64,000 nucleotides of DNA from Pseudomonas cremoricolorata DSM 17059 = NBRC 16634. GTDB taxonomy: Bacteria; Pseudomonadota; Gammaproteobacteria; Pseudomonadales; Pseudomonadaceae. Both the position numbers and the translations under genes were made by a program. Below the pieces are notes generated by a model. The model did no database searches. It was not told where the DNA came from and saw only the letters and a list, made by a program, of their open reading frames with translations. The DNA lies in assembly GCF_000425745.1 (NCBI RefSeq), contig NZ_AUEA01000012.1:1-64000 (forward strand). The letters are read 5' to 3'. Each line of letters opens with the position of its first letter. Position 1 is the first letter of the stretch. This document shows positions 1 through 9,042 of the stretch, one piece after another.

Positions 1-83
1 CGCATGGCCACTTGTGATGCTGATAATCTATGCGACGATCAGTCCGTACTCACAAGCACCCACACGAATTGCTTGATTCAATT

Positions 84-94
84 TGTTAAAGAGC
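84..94 (-). promoter_or_regulatory. boxA antitermination element
   Basis: Minus-strand sequence GCTCTTTAACA matches the rrn boxA that loads the NusB/NusE antitermination complex. It lies downstream of all three rrn promoters, as expected. Confidence 0.8.
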
Positions 95-129
95 GTTTGG
101 TTAAGCCTTTCGTCTCAACCGAGGCGCGC

Positions 130-157
130 ATTCTACGCTTTCCTCTAAGTCTGTCAA
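130..157 (-). promoter_or_regulatory. rrn promoter, proximal (P3)
   Basis: Minus strand: -35 TTGACA (152-157), 16-bp spacer, -10 TAGAAT (130-135), followed at once by GCGCGCC. A GC-rich discriminator is the usual signature of stringently controlled stable-RNA promoters. Confidence 0.7.
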
Positions 158-239
158 GCGTTTATTTCGAAGTATTTTGCGAGAATCTCGTTCAACTTCA
201 AACACTTGGCTCGCTGCGATCGCTCGTAGCGGGAGGCGA

Positions 240-267
240 ATCATACAGCGTTGAACAACGCTGTCAA
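240..267 (-). promoter_or_regulatory. rrn promoter, middle (P2)
   Basis: Minus strand: -35 TTGACA (262-267), 16-bp spacer, -10 TATGAT (240-245). The spacer contains the small inverted repeat GCGTTGTTCAACGC. It has the same spacing as the other two rrn promoters. Confidence 0.65.
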
Positions 268-382
268 CCACCTTTTTCACCGCTATCGATCAGCAGATCG
301 AAGCACCTCCAGCACCACATGAACAGCTAACTCGTTGAAACTCAAGGAGTTTTCCGTTCCGTTTGCCCCGGAAGTGGTGCGC

Positions 383-410
383 AGTATAAAGAGATTCCGA
401 GAGGGGTCAA
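383..410 (-). promoter_or_regulatory. rrn promoter, distal (P1)
   Basis: Minus strand: -35 TTGACC (405-410), 16-bp spacer, -10 TATACT (383-388), discriminator GCGCACC. An AT-rich stretch at about 411-430, just upstream of the -35, could serve as an UP element. Transcription would start near 376 and run off the left edge. Confidence 0.8.
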
Positions 411-453
411 GCACTTATTTCAAATAGATGACATTCACCGCCTCAACGCCCTT

Positions 454-463
454 TCTATATAGA
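454..463. repeat. AT-rich palindrome TCTATATAGA
   Basis: A 10-bp perfect palindrome just past the stop codon of the CoA-transferase gene. It is one of three related TCTAT/ATAGA palindromes at gene ends in the first 7.3 kb (others at 1705-1716 and 7261-7274). Confidence 0.5.
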
Positions 464-473
464 GGCCGTACTG

Positions 474-1694
474 TCAGATCACACCTGCGGCCTTCAATTG
501 CTGCAGATCAGCATCCTCCAGGCCAAGCACCTGGCCCAGCACCTGCGCCGTGTGCTCACCCAGCTGCGGCGGCGCCATCCGGTACTCCACAGGCGTTTCA
601 GATAGCCGTATCGGGCTCGCCACCTGCGGTACTTCACCCGCCAGTGCATGGGGCATGCTCAACGCAAGGCCACGGGCCAGCACCTGCGGGTCGGCGAATA
701 CCTGGCTCAGGTCGTTGATCGGGCCGCACGGCACTCCAGCCTGCTCCAAGGTCTCGACCCACTCCGCAGTTGTCCTGAACACCGTCGCCTGGCGAATCAA
801 CGGGATCAACACGCCGCGATTGGCCACCCGCATCGCATTGCTGGCAAAGCGTTCGTCATCGGCCCACTCAGGATGGCCCGCCACTTCAGCGAATTTGCGG
901 AACTGGCTGTCGTTACCTACGGTGAGGATGAAGTCGCCATCGGCTGTCGGGAAATCCTGATACGGCACGATGTTCGGATGGGCATTGCCGAGCCGTTGCG
1001 GCGGGTTTCCAGTGGTCAGGTAGTTCATTGCCTGGTTGGCCAGGCACGCTACCTGGACATCGAGCAGCGCCATATCGATATGCTGCCCGGCGCCGGTCTG
1101 CTCGCGATGCGTCAGTGCAGCGAGGATCGCGGTGGTGGCATACAGCCCGGTGAGGATGTCGGTCAGCGCCACGCCCACCTTCACCGGGCCCGCTCCATTC
1201 TCACCAGCCGCACGCCCGGTCAGGCTCATCAGGCCACCCAGGCCCTGGATCATGAAGTCGTAGCCTGCCCGCCGCGCATAGGGGCCGGTTTGCCCGAAGC
1301 CTGTGATCGAGCAATAGATGAGTCGGGAGTTGACCGCCTTCAGGCTCTGATAGTCCAGGCCATAGGCGGCCAGCCCACCCACCTTGAAGTTCTCGATGAC
1401 GATGTCCGAACGCGCCACCAGCTCGCGGATCAGTTGCTGACCCTGCGGCTGCGTGAAGTCGATAGTCAGCGAGCGCTTGTTGCGATTGGCCGCCAGGTAG
1501 TAGGCCGCCTCTCCGGTGCTGCGGCCCTCGCCATCGGCAAGGAATGGCGGGCCCCATGAACGTGTATCGTCGCCCTTGCCCGGGCGCTCGACCTTGATGA
1601 CGTCGGCACCGAGGTCCGCCAGGATCTGTCCGGACCATGGCCCGGCCAATACCCGCGAGAGGTCCAGCACTCGTACATGTGACAACGCGCCCAT
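474..1694 (-). CDS. gcdG: Glutarate-type CoA-transferase (class III)
   Basis: 406 aa, a full-length family III (CaiB/BaiF) CoA-transferase. The N-terminal block VLDLSRVLAGPW and the LGADVIKVE motif are typical, and the catalytic Asp is D179 in VGVALTD. It should pass CoA from succinyl-CoA or another donor to glutarate, producing glutaryl-CoA in the cytoplasm. The start is 14 nt after the gcdH stop and has an AGAGGGAAAGG ribosome site, so the two are an operon. Substrate is inferred from the glutaryl-CoA dehydrogenase and GcdR-type regulator next door, which are the lysine/glutarate catabolism genes of P. putida. No terminator is obvious before the rrn promoters downstream. Confidence 0.85.
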   Translation of the reverse strand: MGALSHVRVLDLSRVLAGPWSGQILADLGADVIKVERPGKGDDTRSWGPPFLADGEGRSTGEAAYYLAANRNKRSLTIDFTQPQGQQLIRELVARSDIVIENFKVGGLAAYGLDYQSLKAVNSRLIYCSITGFGQTGPYARRAGYDFMIQGLGGLMSLTGRAAGENGAGPVKVGVALTDILTGLYATTAILAALTHREQTGAGQHIDMALLDVQVACLANQAMNYLTTGNPPQRLGNAHPNIVPYQDFPTADGDFILTVGNDSQFRKFAEVAGHPEWADDERFASNAMRVANRGVLIPLIRQATVFRTTAEWVETLEQAGVPCGPINDLSQVFADPQVLARGLALSMPHALAGEVPQVASPIRLSETPVEYRMAPPQLGEHTAQVLGQVLGLEDADLQQLKAAGVI

Positions 1695-1704
1695 GACCTT
1701 TCCC

Positions 1705-1716
1705 TCTATTAATAGA
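1705..1716. repeat. AT-rich palindrome TCTATTAATAGA
   Basis: A 12-bp perfect palindrome that overlaps the gcdH stop codon (1709-1711) and lies just before the gcdG ribosome site. Second member of the TCTAT/ATAGA set. Confidence 0.5.
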
Positions 1717-2890
1717 ACGCCTGGATGCCAGTCTGTGCGCGCCCGAGGATCAGCGCATGAATGTCATGGGTGCCCTCATAGGTGTTGACCACCTCGAGGT
1801 TGACCAGATGACGGGCCACGCCAAACTCATCGGAAATGCCATTACCGCCGAGCATGTCGCGGGCCAGCCGGGCGATGTCCAACGCCTTGCCACAGGAATT
1901 GCGCTTCATCAATGAGGTGATTTCGACCGCAGCGGTGCCTTCGTCTTTCATCCGCCCCAGGCGCAAGCAGCCTTGCAAGGCCAGGGTGATTTCAGTCTGC
2001 ATGTCGGCCAGCTTTTTCTGGATCAGTTGATTCGCAGCCAACGGACGGCCGAACTGCTGGCGATCCAGGGTGTATTGCCGTGCGGTGTGCCAGCATGCTT
2101 CGGCGGCACCCAGGGCACCCCAGGAGATTCCGTAGCGGGCTGAGTTGAGGCAGGTGAACGGTCCTTTCAGGCCGCGCACCTCGGGGAAGAGGTTGTCGTC
2201 GGGAACGAAGACGTTGTCCATGACGATCTCGCCGGTGATCGAGGCGCGCAAACCCACCTTGCCGTGGATCGCCGGGGCACTCAGGCCTTCCCAGCCTTTT
2301 TCCAGGATGAAACCGCGAATGTCGCCGGCATCGTCCTTGGCCCAGACCACGAACACATCGGCAATCGGGCTGTTGGTGATCCACATCTTCGCGCCGCTGA
2401 GGCGGTAACCGCCCTCGACCTTGCGTGCCCGGGTGATCATCGCGCCGGGGTCGGAGCCATGATTGGGCTCGGTCAGGCCGAAGCAGCCGATCCACTCGCC
2501 GCTGGCCAGCTTGGGCAAGTATTTCTGCTTTTGCGCTTCGGTGCCGAACTCGTTGATCGGCACCATCACCAGCGAGGACTGCACGCTCATCATCGAGCGG
2601 TAGCCCGAATCGATACGCTCGACCTCGCGGGCGATCAGGCCATAGCAGACGTAGTTCAGACCGCTGCCGCCGTAGGCTTCGGGGATGGTCGCCCCGAGCA
2701 AACCGATTTCACCCATCTCACGGAAGATCGCCACATCGGTCTTTTCGTGCCGAAACGCCTCGATGACCCGCGGCGCCAGCTTGTCCTGGGCGAACTGGAA
2801 GGCGCTGTCACGCACCATGCGTTCTTCTTCCGAGAGCTGCTGGTCGAGCAGCAGGGGGTCGATCCAGTTGAACTGCGCTTTACCGGCCAT
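1709..2890 (-). CDS. gcdH: Glutaryl-CoA dehydrogenase
   Basis: 393 aa, the usual length for this flavoenzyme, which oxidises and decarboxylates glutaryl-CoA to crotonyl-CoA in lysine/tryptophan/glutarate breakdown. Acyl-CoA dehydrogenase signatures are present: the [18 protein letters not shown]/substrate block near residue 130 and the catalytic Glu (about E372) in [10 protein letters not shown] near the C-terminus. The start at 2890 is chosen because it follows GAGGAA and gives the family's MAGKAQFNW beginning; the frame runs open further upstream but without homology. First gene of the gcdHG operon, divergent from gcdR. Confidence 0.95.
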   Translation of the reverse strand: MAGKAQFNWIDPLLLDQQLSEEERMVRDSAFQFAQDKLAPRVIEAFRHEKTDVAIFREMGEIGLLGATIPEAYGGSGLNYVCYGLIAREVERIDSGYRSMMSVQSSLVMVPINEFGTEAQKQKYLPKLASGEWIGCFGLTEPNHGSDPGAMITRARKVEGGYRLSGAKMWITNSPIADVFVVWAKDDAGDIRGFILEKGWEGLSAPAIHGKVGLRASITGEIVMDNVFVPDDNLFPEVRGLKGPFTCLNSARYGISWGALGAAEACWHTARQYTLDRQQFGRPLAANQLIQKKLADMQTEITLALQGCLRLGRMKDEGTAAVEITSLMKRNSCGKALDIARLARDMLGGNGISDEFGVARHLVNLEVVNTYEGTHDIHALILGRAQTGIQAFY

Positions 2891-2978
2891 GGGATTCCTC
2901 GAGCGGTCAGACGAAAGTGTGTGTGCACTGATGCTAGGCCGGAATCTGCGCGCGAACAAACGAGGATTACGCACGCTT

Positions 2979-2997
2979 GAGTGATATTTTCTCACTC
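2979..2997. promoter_or_regulatory. LysR-type operator between gcdH and gcdR
   Basis: GAGTGA - 7 bp - TCACTC is a perfect inverted repeat that contains a T-N11-A core, the usual LysR-family recognition form. It lies between the divergent gcdH and gcdR genes, so it is the likely GcdR site controlling gcdHG and gcdR itself. Inference from position and symmetry. Confidence 0.6.
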
Positions 2998-3049
2998 CAG
3001 AAAGGCAAACTCTGCCACTCCACCGGCATCTGAAGTGAGGGCCACGTAC

Positions 3050-3967
3050 ATGCGCCGCACCATTCCCAGTACCACTGCGCTCATCTGTTTCGAAGCGGCC
3101 GCGCGTCATGAAAGCTTTACCAAGGCGGCTCAGGAGCTTTCCCTCACCCAGGGTGCGGTATGCCGACAGATCGCAGGGCTCGAAACCTTCCTCAACGTCG
3201 AACTGTTCCGCCGCTCGCAACGTGGCGTGAAGCTCAGTGAAGCCGGACTCTCCTACAGTCGCCAGGTAGCGGCACAGCTCGATGCGGTCGAACGCGATAC
3301 CTTGTCGGTCATGGGCCAGCAAGGGGCCAACGTGGTCGAGCTGGCGGTCGTCCCTACCTTCGGCACACAGTGGCTGCTGCCACGCCTGAAAAGCTTCCAG
3401 CAGCAACACCCGGACATCACGGTCAACCTGACCAACCGCACGCGCCCCTTCCTGTTCGCTGATACCCCGTTCGATGCCGCCATCTACTTCGGCGATGGCG
3501 ACTGGTCAGGCACGCACTGCCACCACCTGATGCGGGAAAACCCGCTACCGGTCTGCAGTCCGGCAGTGCTCAAGGGCCGCAGCGCCCTGTCCGCCGAGGA
3601 AATCGCCGAGCTGCCCCTGCTGCAACAGACCACTCGGCCCTACGCTTGGCGTCAGTGGTTCGGCTCCTGCGGCATGAACGTCAGCAAAGACATGGCCGGG
3701 CCGCGCTATGAGTTGTTCTCGATGCTGGCCCAGGCCGCCATTCACCAAATGGGCGTGGCCCTGATACCGGCGTTCCTGATCCAGCGAGAGTTGCAGGAAG
3801 GTCGTTTGGTAGTCGCTCACAGACATGTCCTGAGCAGCGACAAGGCCTACTATCTAGCCATTCCCGAACGCAAGATCGAGTCGGCCTCACTGCGCGCTTT
3901 CAAAGACTGGTTAATGGCCAATGCCAGAGAGTACGTGGCCTGCAGCCGAGAAGTCGCTGCGCCGTGA
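3050..3967 (+). CDS. gcdR: LysR-family regulator of glutarate catabolism
   Basis: 305 aa LysR-type regulator. The winged HTH occupies about residues 8-65 ([20 protein letters not shown]) and the periplasmic-binding-like effector domain about 90-300. The start at 3050 ([11 protein letters not shown]) follows GTGAGG and matches the family's N-terminus; an in-frame Met at 2981 would lie inside the operator palindrome and is less likely. Divergent from gcdHG. The likely role is activation of that operon in response to glutarate, as known for GcdR in P. putida. Confidence 0.85.
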   Translation: MRRTIPSTTALICFEAAARHESFTKAAQELSLTQGAVCRQIAGLETFLNVELFRRSQRGVKLSEAGLSYSRQVAAQLDAVERDTLSVMGQQGANVVELAVVPTFGTQWLLPRLKSFQQQHPDITVNLTNRTRPFLFADTPFDAAIYFGDGDWSGTHCHHLMRENPLPVCSPAVLKGRSALSAEEIAELPLLQQTTRPYAWRQWFGSCGMNVSKDMAGPRYELFSMLAQAAIHQMGVALIPAFLIQRELQEGRLVVAHRHVLSSDKAYYLAIPERKIESASLRAFKDWLMANAREYVACSREVAAP

Positions 3968-4371
3968 TTGCGTAGTCGGGAAATGAAAAACCTACAGATA
4001 TAAGCTTATGTCGCCTATAAGCAATCTGTTATGGCACTTGTCACACCAATACCGGAACGGTGAGCTGGGCTAAATATTCGCAAAAGGGCCAATATCCGCT
4101 GAAATTTCCGGTTATTTGGAAATTTTCAGCATCTTTAGCCAAGCCCGCGAGGCAGATGGCTTGGATAAGGACGAGTGCGACAGATAGTCACGGTCTGACT
4201 TGTAGTTTTTAGATCGTCTCACTTCAAAACCGGTTGCTGCGCTTCCGAGCGCTCTGCACAATGCCTCGCCCGCCCCGGAATGCGCGGGCTCAAGGTTATG
4301 GACGCCCCAGCCACACCACTCGAAGTGGGCTGGTTTCTTACAAGATTCAAGGTCGCCGCAGGAGATAGGTC
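3968..4371. other. Intergenic region gcdR-pntAA
   Basis: 404 bp with no convincing coding frame. It holds a hairpin at 4098-4130 and, towards its right end, the pntAA promoter/leader region. A short direct or inverted GC-rich element around 4255-4290 is not interpretable by eye. Confidence 0.5.
4098..4130. repeat. Inverted repeat downstream of gcdR
   Basis: GCTGAAATTTCC (4098-4109), 8-nt loop, GGAAATTTTCAGC (4118-4130), paired throughout except for one bulged T. There is no T-run, so it is either a weak terminator or a protein site. Confidence 0.4.
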
Positions 4372-5493
4372 GTGCATATTGGTGTTCCTCTCGAGACGCA
4401 GCCGGGTGAGACGCGCGTCGCCGCCACGCCGGAAACCCTCAAAAAGCTGATCGCCCAAGGGCATCAGGTGACCGTTCAACGCGGTGCCGGGCTCAACGCC
4501 AGCATTCAAGACAGTGCCTATGAAGCCATTGGCGCTTCGCTGGGCAGTGCCGCGGATGCCTTCGGTGCACAATTGGTGCTCAAAGTGGTCGCGCCAAGCG
4601 ACCAGGAGCTGGCGCTGATCAACCGCGGCACCTTGTTGGTGGGCATGCTCAACCCCTTCAACAGTGAGCTGATCGGCAAGATGGCCGAGCACGGCATCAC
4701 CGCGTTCGCTCTTGAGGCGGCGCCGCGCACTTCGCGCGCGCAAAGCCTGGACGTGCTGTCGTCGCAGGCCAACATCGCCGGCTACAAAGCTGTGATGCTC
4801 GCTGCTCACCACTACCCGCGCTTCATGCCGATGCTGATGACCGCCGCAGGTACGGTCAAGGCAGCCCGCGTGCTGATTCTCGGCGCCGGTGTGGCAGGCC
4901 TGCAGGCCATCGCCACGGCCAAGCGTCTGGGCGCAGTGATCGAGGCGTCCGATGTGCGCCCTGCGGTGAAGGAGCAAATCGAATCGCTGGGGGCCAAGTT
5001 CCTCGACGTGCCCTACGAAACCGATGAAGAACGCGACTGCGCCCAGGGCGTTGGCGGCTATGCCCGGCCGATGCCGGCCAGCTGGATGCAGCGCCAGGCG
5101 CAGGCGGTCCACGAGCGTGCCAGGCAGGCCGATATCGTCATCACCACCGCGCTGATCCCGGGGCGCAAGGCGCCCACCCTGCTCAGCGCAGAAACCGTGG
5201 CGCAGATGAAACCCGGCTCGGTGGTGATCGACCTCGCGGCGGCACAGGGCGGCAACTGTCCGCTGACCGTGGCAGACCAGGTGGTCAACGCCAACGGGGT
5301 GACCATCGTCGGTCCGACCAACCTGCCTGCCCAGGTAGCAGCCGATGCTTCGGCGTTGTATGCACGCAACCTGCTGGACTTCATGAAGCTGCTGTTCGAC
5401 AAGGACGGCGCGCTGGTGATCAACCTCGAAGACGATATCGTCGCGGCCTGCCTGATGTGCCGCGATGGGCAAGTCGTGCGCAAGAACGGCTAA
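4372..5493 (+). CDS. pntAA: NAD(P) transhydrogenase alpha subunit, part 1
   Basis: 373 aa. This is the soluble NAD(H)-binding domain I of proton-translocating transhydrogenase, encoded separately from the membrane part, as usual in Pseudomonas. The alanine dehydrogenase/PNT N-terminal fold is followed by a Rossmann segment with the ILGAGVAGLQA motif near residue 165 and the RPAVKEQIESLGAKF block. The start is GTG at 4372, placed by the AGGAG at 4360-4364. First gene of pntAA-pntAB-pntB; the complex uses the proton gradient to drive hydride transfer from NADH to NADP+. Confidence 0.95.
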   Translation: MHIGVPLETQPGETRVAATPETLKKLIAQGHQVTVQRGAGLNASIQDSAYEAIGASLGSAADAFGAQLVLKVVAPSDQELALINRGTLLVGMLNPFNSELIGKMAEHGITAFALEAAPRTSRAQSLDVLSSQANIAGYKAVMLAAHHYPRFMPMLMTAAGTVKAARVLILGAGVAGLQAIATAKRLGAVIEASDVRPAVKEQIESLGAKFLDVPYETDEERDCAQGVGGYARPMPASWMQRQAQAVHERARQADIVITTALIPGRKAPTLLSAETVAQMKPGSVVIDLAAAQGGNCPLTVADQVVNANGVTIVGPTNLPAQVAADASALYARNLLDFMKLLFDKDGALVINLEDDIVAACLMCRDGQVVRKNG

Positions 5494-5504
5494 GGAGCAA
5501 AGCA

Positions 5505-5819
5505 ATGGAAGACATGCTGATTTCCCACGGCATCTACAACCTGATCATCTTCGTGCTGGCGATTTATGTCGGCTACCACGTGGTGTGGAACGTCACCCCG
5601 GCGCTGCACACCCCGCTGATGGCCGTGACCAACGCCATCTCGGCGATCGTCATCGTCGGCGCCATGCTCGCCGCAGCCCTGACCGTGACGCCAGCGGGCA
5701 AGATCATGGGCACCCTGGCCGTGGCACTGGCAGCGGTCAACGTGTTTGGCGGCTTCCTGGTTACCCGGCGGATGCTGGAAATGTTCAAGAAGAAAGTCAA
5801 AACCGAGGGGCAGAAGTAA
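5505..5819 (+). CDS. pntAB: NAD(P) transhydrogenase alpha subunit, part 2
   Basis: 104 aa membrane portion of the alpha subunit with three to four hydrophobic segments (LIIFVLAIYVGYHVVW; AISAIVIVGAMLAAALTV; IMGTLAVALAAVNVFGGFL). It starts 11 nt after pntAA with AAGGAG ahead of it and ends just before pntB. It forms the proton channel together with PntB. Confidence 0.93.
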   Translation: MEDMLISHGIYNLIIFVLAIYVGYHVVWNVTPALHTPLMAVTNAISAIVIVGAMLAAALTVTPAGKIMGTLAVALAAVNVFGGFLVTRRMLEMFKKKVKTEGQK

Positions 5820-5821
5820 TC

Positions 5822-7258
5822 ATGAGCATGAACCTCGTCACGCTTCTGTATCTGGTCGCTTCGATCTGCTTCATCCAGGCGCTCAAAGGCCTGTCGCACC
5901 CGACCACCTCGCGCCGCGGCAACTTCTTCGGCATGTTGGGTATGGGCATCGCCATCCTCACCACCGTTGGCCTGATCTACAAACTGGGCGCAGAGTTAGC
6001 CACCGCCGGCATCGGTTACGTCATCGTCGGCCTGCTGGTCGGCGGCAGCGCTGGCTCGATCATGGCCAAGCGCGTGGAAATGACCAAGATGCCGGAACTG
6101 GTCGCCTTCATGCACAGCATGATCGGCCTGGCGGCGGTCTTCATCGCCATCGCCGCAGTGCTCGAGCCGCAGTCGATGGGTATCGTGCTGCACATCAGCG
6201 ATCCGATCCCCACCGGTAACCGCCTGGAGCTGTTCCTCGGCGCGGCCATTGGCGCCATTACTTTCTCCGGCTCGGTGATCGCCTTCGGCAAGCTGTCGGG
6301 CAAGTACAAGTTCCGCCTGTTCCAGGGCGCACCGGTACAGTTCGCCGGCCAGCACAAGCTCAACCTGATCCTAGGCCTGGCGACCATCGCCCTGGGCCTG
6401 ATCTTCACCTTCACCGGCCACTACAGTGCCTTCACCCTGATGCTGGCCCTGGCCTTCGTCATGGGCGTGCTGATCATCATCCCGATTGGCGGCGCCGACA
6501 TGCCGGTGGTGGTGTCGATGCTCAACAGCTACTCGGGCTGGGCAGCGGCGGGTATCGGCTTCTCGCTGAACAACTCGATGCTGATCATCGCAGGCTCGCT
6601 GGTGGGTTCGAGCGGCGCGATTCTCTCGTACATCATGTGCAAGGCGATGAACCGCTCGTTCTTCAACGTCATCCTCGGGGGCTTCGGTGGCGCTGCCGAT
6701 GCCGGGCCGGCGACGGGCTCCAGCGAGCAGCGTCCGGTCAAATCCGGCTCGGCCGACGACGCCACCTTCCTGCTCAGCAACGCCGACAGCGTGATCATCG
6801 TCCCAGGCTACGGCCTGGCGGTGGCCCGCGCGCAGCACGCCCTGAAAGAACTGACCGAGAAGCTGGTGCACAACGGTGTCACGGTCAAGTACGCCATTCA
6901 CCCGGTCGCAGGACGCATGCCGGGGCACATGAACGTGCTGCTGGCCGAGGCCGAGGTGCCTTACGACCAGGTATTCGAGATGGACGACATCAACGCCGAG
7001 TTCGGCCAGGCCGATGTGGTGCTGGTGCTGGGCGCCAACGATGTGGTCAACCCATCGGCGAAGACCGACCCCAAATCGCCCATCGCCGGCATGCCGATTC
7101 TGGAGGCTTACAAAGCCAAGACCATCATCGTCAACAAGCGCTCGATGGCCAGCGGTTACGCCGGCCTGGACAACGAGCTGTTCTATCTGGACAAGACCAT
7201 GATGGTGTTCGGCGATGCCAAGAAGGTCATCGAAGACATGGTCAAGGCGGTGGAATAG
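5822..7258 (+). CDS. pntB: NAD(P) transhydrogenase beta subunit
   Basis: 478 aa, the normal length. The N-terminal 280 residues are multi-spanning membrane helices of domain II; the C-terminal 180 residues form the NADP(H)-binding domain III, with IIVPGYGLAVARAQHAL and the later VNKRSMASGYAGLDNELF motif. Translation starts 2 nt after the pntAB stop, which implies coupling. It catalyses hydride transfer to NADP+ at the inner face of the membrane. Confidence 0.95.
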   Translation: MSMNLVTLLYLVASICFIQALKGLSHPTTSRRGNFFGMLGMGIAILTTVGLIYKLGAELATAGIGYVIVGLLVGGSAGSIMAKRVEMTKMPELVAFMHSMIGLAAVFIAIAAVLEPQSMGIVLHISDPIPTGNRLELFLGAAIGAITFSGSVIAFGKLSGKYKFRLFQGAPVQFAGQHKLNLILGLATIALGLIFTFTGHYSAFTLMLALAFVMGVLIIIPIGGADMPVVVSMLNSYSGWAAAGIGFSLNNSMLIIAGSLVGSSGAILSYIMCKAMNRSFFNVILGGFGGAADAGPATGSSEQRPVKSGSADDATFLLSNADSVIIVPGYGLAVARAQHALKELTEKLVHNGVTVKYAIHPVAGRMPGHMNVLLAEAEVPYDQVFEMDDINAEFGQADVVLVLGANDVVNPSAKTDPKSPIAGMPILEAYKAKTIIVNKRSMASGYAGLDNELFYLDKTMMVFGDAKKVIEDMVKAVE

Positions 7259-7260
7259 CC

Positions 7261-7274
7261 TTCTATATATAGAA
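7261..7274. repeat. AT-rich palindrome TTCTATATATAGAA
   Basis: A 14-bp perfect palindrome 2 nt after the pntB stop codon and before the pntB terminator. It is the longest of three TCTAT/ATAGA palindromes in the first 7.3 kb. Confidence 0.55.
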
Positions 7275-7287
7275 GCCGCGTGATCGA

Positions 7288-7315
7288 CCAAGCCCTGGCC
7301 CCTGCCGGGGCTTGG
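7288..7315 (+). terminator. Terminator-like hairpin after pntB
   Basis: CCAAGCCC (7288-7295), 12-nt loop, GGGCTTGG (7308-7315). Only a weak T-rich tail follows. Confidence 0.5.
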
Positions 7316-7437
7316 TTCGTCATGGCCCCGATGAAAGGTGCGCTTGACCCCACGTTTCATAGACCTTGGTCGGGGGACGGCGCCGGGCGAAGCCACTAGA
7401 CTGCGCATCTAGCTTGAGTAGCCCGAGATAACAATCC

Positions 7438-8931
7438 ATGTACCGTGATCGTATTCGCTTGTCCTCCCTGCACAGCAAGGTAATGAGTGCAGCAGACGCC
7501 GCCGGCCTGATTGAAGATGGCATGACCGTCGGCATGAGCGGTTTCACCCGCGCCGGTGAAGCCAAGGCCGTTCCCCACGCACTGGCCGAGCGCGCCCGCC
7601 AGACGCCGCTGAAGATCAGCCTGATGACCGGCGCCAGCCTGGGCAACGACCTCGACAAGCAGCTCACCGAAGCCGGTGTGCTGGCCCGTCGCATGCCGTT
7701 CCAGGTGGATAGCACGCTGCGCAAGGCCATCAACGACGGCAAGGTGATGTTCATCGACCAGCACCTGTCGGAAACCGTCGAGCAGTTGCGCAACAAGCAG
7801 CTGACTCTGCCGGACATCGCGGTCATCGAAGCGGTGGCGATCACTGAGCAGGGCCATATCGTGCCGACCACCTCGGTGGGCAACTCGGCCAGCTTCGCGA
7901 TTTTCGCCAAGCGCGTGATCGTCGAGATCAACCTGTCGCACAACCCCAATCTGGAAGGTTTGCACGACATCTACATCCCCACCTACCGACCCACGCGTAC
8001 GCCGATTCCTCTGGTGAAGGTCGACGACCGCATCGGTAGCACGGCGATTCCGATCGATCCTGCGAAGATCGTCGGCATCGTCATCAGCGAGCAGCCTGAC
8101 TCACCGTCGACCGTGCTGCCGCCGGACAGCGAAACCCAGGGCATCGCCGATCACCTCATCGCCTTCTTCAAGAAAGAAGTGCAAGCCGGACGCATGACCA
8201 GCAAGCTCGGCCCACTGCAGGCCGGCATTGGCAGCATCGCCAACGCGGTGATGTGTGGGCTGATCGACTCGCCGTTCGAAGACCTGACCATGTACTCGGA
8301 AGTGTTGCAGGACTCGACCTTCGACCTGATCGACGCCGGCAAGCTCAGCTTCGCCTCGGGCAGTTCGATCACGTTGTCGAGCCGGCGCAACGCCGATGTG
8401 TTCGGCAACCTGGAACGCTACAAGGACAAACTGGTACTTCGCCCGCAGGAAATCTCCAACCACCCCGAGGTGGTACGTCGCCTGGGAATCATCGGCATCA
8501 ACACGGCGCTGGAATTCGACCTCTATGGCAACGTCAATTCCACCCATGTGTGCGGCACGCGCATGATGAACGGTATCGGCGGCTCGGGTGACTTCGCCCG
8601 TAACGCTCACCTGGCGGTGTTCGTGACCAAGTCGATTGCCAAGGGTGGCGCGATTTCCAGCGTGGTGCCGATGGTCAGCCACGTCGATCATACCGAGCAC
8701 GATGTCGACATCCTGGTGACCGAACAGGGCCTTGCCGACTTGCGCGGCCTGGCACCGCGCGAACGTGCCCGGGCGATCATCGATAACTGTGTGCACCCAG
8801 ACTACCGCGCCGCCCTCGACGACTACTTCACCCGGGCCTGCGAGCGCGGCGGGCACACGCCACATATTCTGCGCGAGGCGCTGAGCTGGCACGAGAACCT
8901 CGAAGAAGGTGGCCGTATGCTGGCGATCTGA
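7438..8931 (+). CDS. Acetyl-CoA hydrolase / succinate:CoA transferase family
   Basis: 497 aa class I CoA-transferase of the acetyl-CoA hydrolase family. The catalytic Glu that carries the CoA thioester should be E288 in the MYSEVLQD motif, by analogy with AarC-type succinyl-CoA:acetate CoA-transferase. GIGSIANAV, ASGSSITLS and GIGGSGDFARNA are family blocks. Whether it favours acetate, propionate or succinate cannot be told from sequence; in P. putida the neighbour of pnt genes is annotated as a propionyl-CoA:succinate or acetyl-CoA hydrolase type. It stands as a single gene ended by a strong terminator. Confidence 0.88.
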   Translation: MYRDRIRLSSLHSKVMSAADAAGLIEDGMTVGMSGFTRAGEAKAVPHALAERARQTPLKISLMTGASLGNDLDKQLTEAGVLARRMPFQVDSTLRKAINDGKVMFIDQHLSETVEQLRNKQLTLPDIAVIEAVAITEQGHIVPTTSVGNSASFAIFAKRVIVEINLSHNPNLEGLHDIYIPTYRPTRTPIPLVKVDDRIGSTAIPIDPAKIVGIVISEQPDSPSTVLPPDSETQGIADHLIAFFKKEVQAGRMTSKLGPLQAGIGSIANAVMCGLIDSPFEDLTMYSEVLQDSTFDLIDAGKLSFASGSSITLSSRRNADVFGNLERYKDKLVLRPQEISNHPEVVRRLGIIGINTALEFDLYGNVNSTHVCGTRMMNGIGGSGDFARNAHLAVFVTKSIAKGGAISSVVPMVSHVDHTEHDVDILVTEQGLADLRGLAPRERARAIIDNCVHPDYRAALDDYFTRACERGGHTPHILREALSWHENLEEGGRMLAI

Positions 8932-8950
8932 GGGTTTCCCAAACTGTAAA

Positions 8951-8993
8951 AGCCCGCGCTAGAGCCTTTGGCTTCTGGCGCGGGCTTTTTTTT
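8951..8993 (+). terminator. Rho-independent terminator
   Basis: AGCCCGCGC (8951-8959), 18-nt loop region, GCGCGGGCT (8978-8986) and an eight-T run (8986-8993). Terminates the CoA-transferase gene. Confidence 0.9.
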
Positions 8994-9042
8994 GACTTCA
9001 TTCAGGGGCTGCGCAGGTTAGATAACCGCACATATGTTAATA

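Larger units (their letters stand above)
1..376 (-). other. 5' leader of an rRNA operon (16S gene off the left edge)
   Basis: Read on the minus strand, this is the typical Pseudomonas 16S leader. It holds the boxA antitermination element (GCTCTTTAACA, complement at 84-94) and then the conserved stretch before the 16S gene. The mature 16S gene is not reached. Three promoters lie within and upstream of the leader. No protein-coding gene is credible here; the short reading frame through this stretch is in leader sequence. Confidence 0.85.

Noticed and set aside
4..330. 108-aa frame at the window start
   Set aside because: It lies in the rrn leader and promoter region; no ribosome site and no family resemblance.
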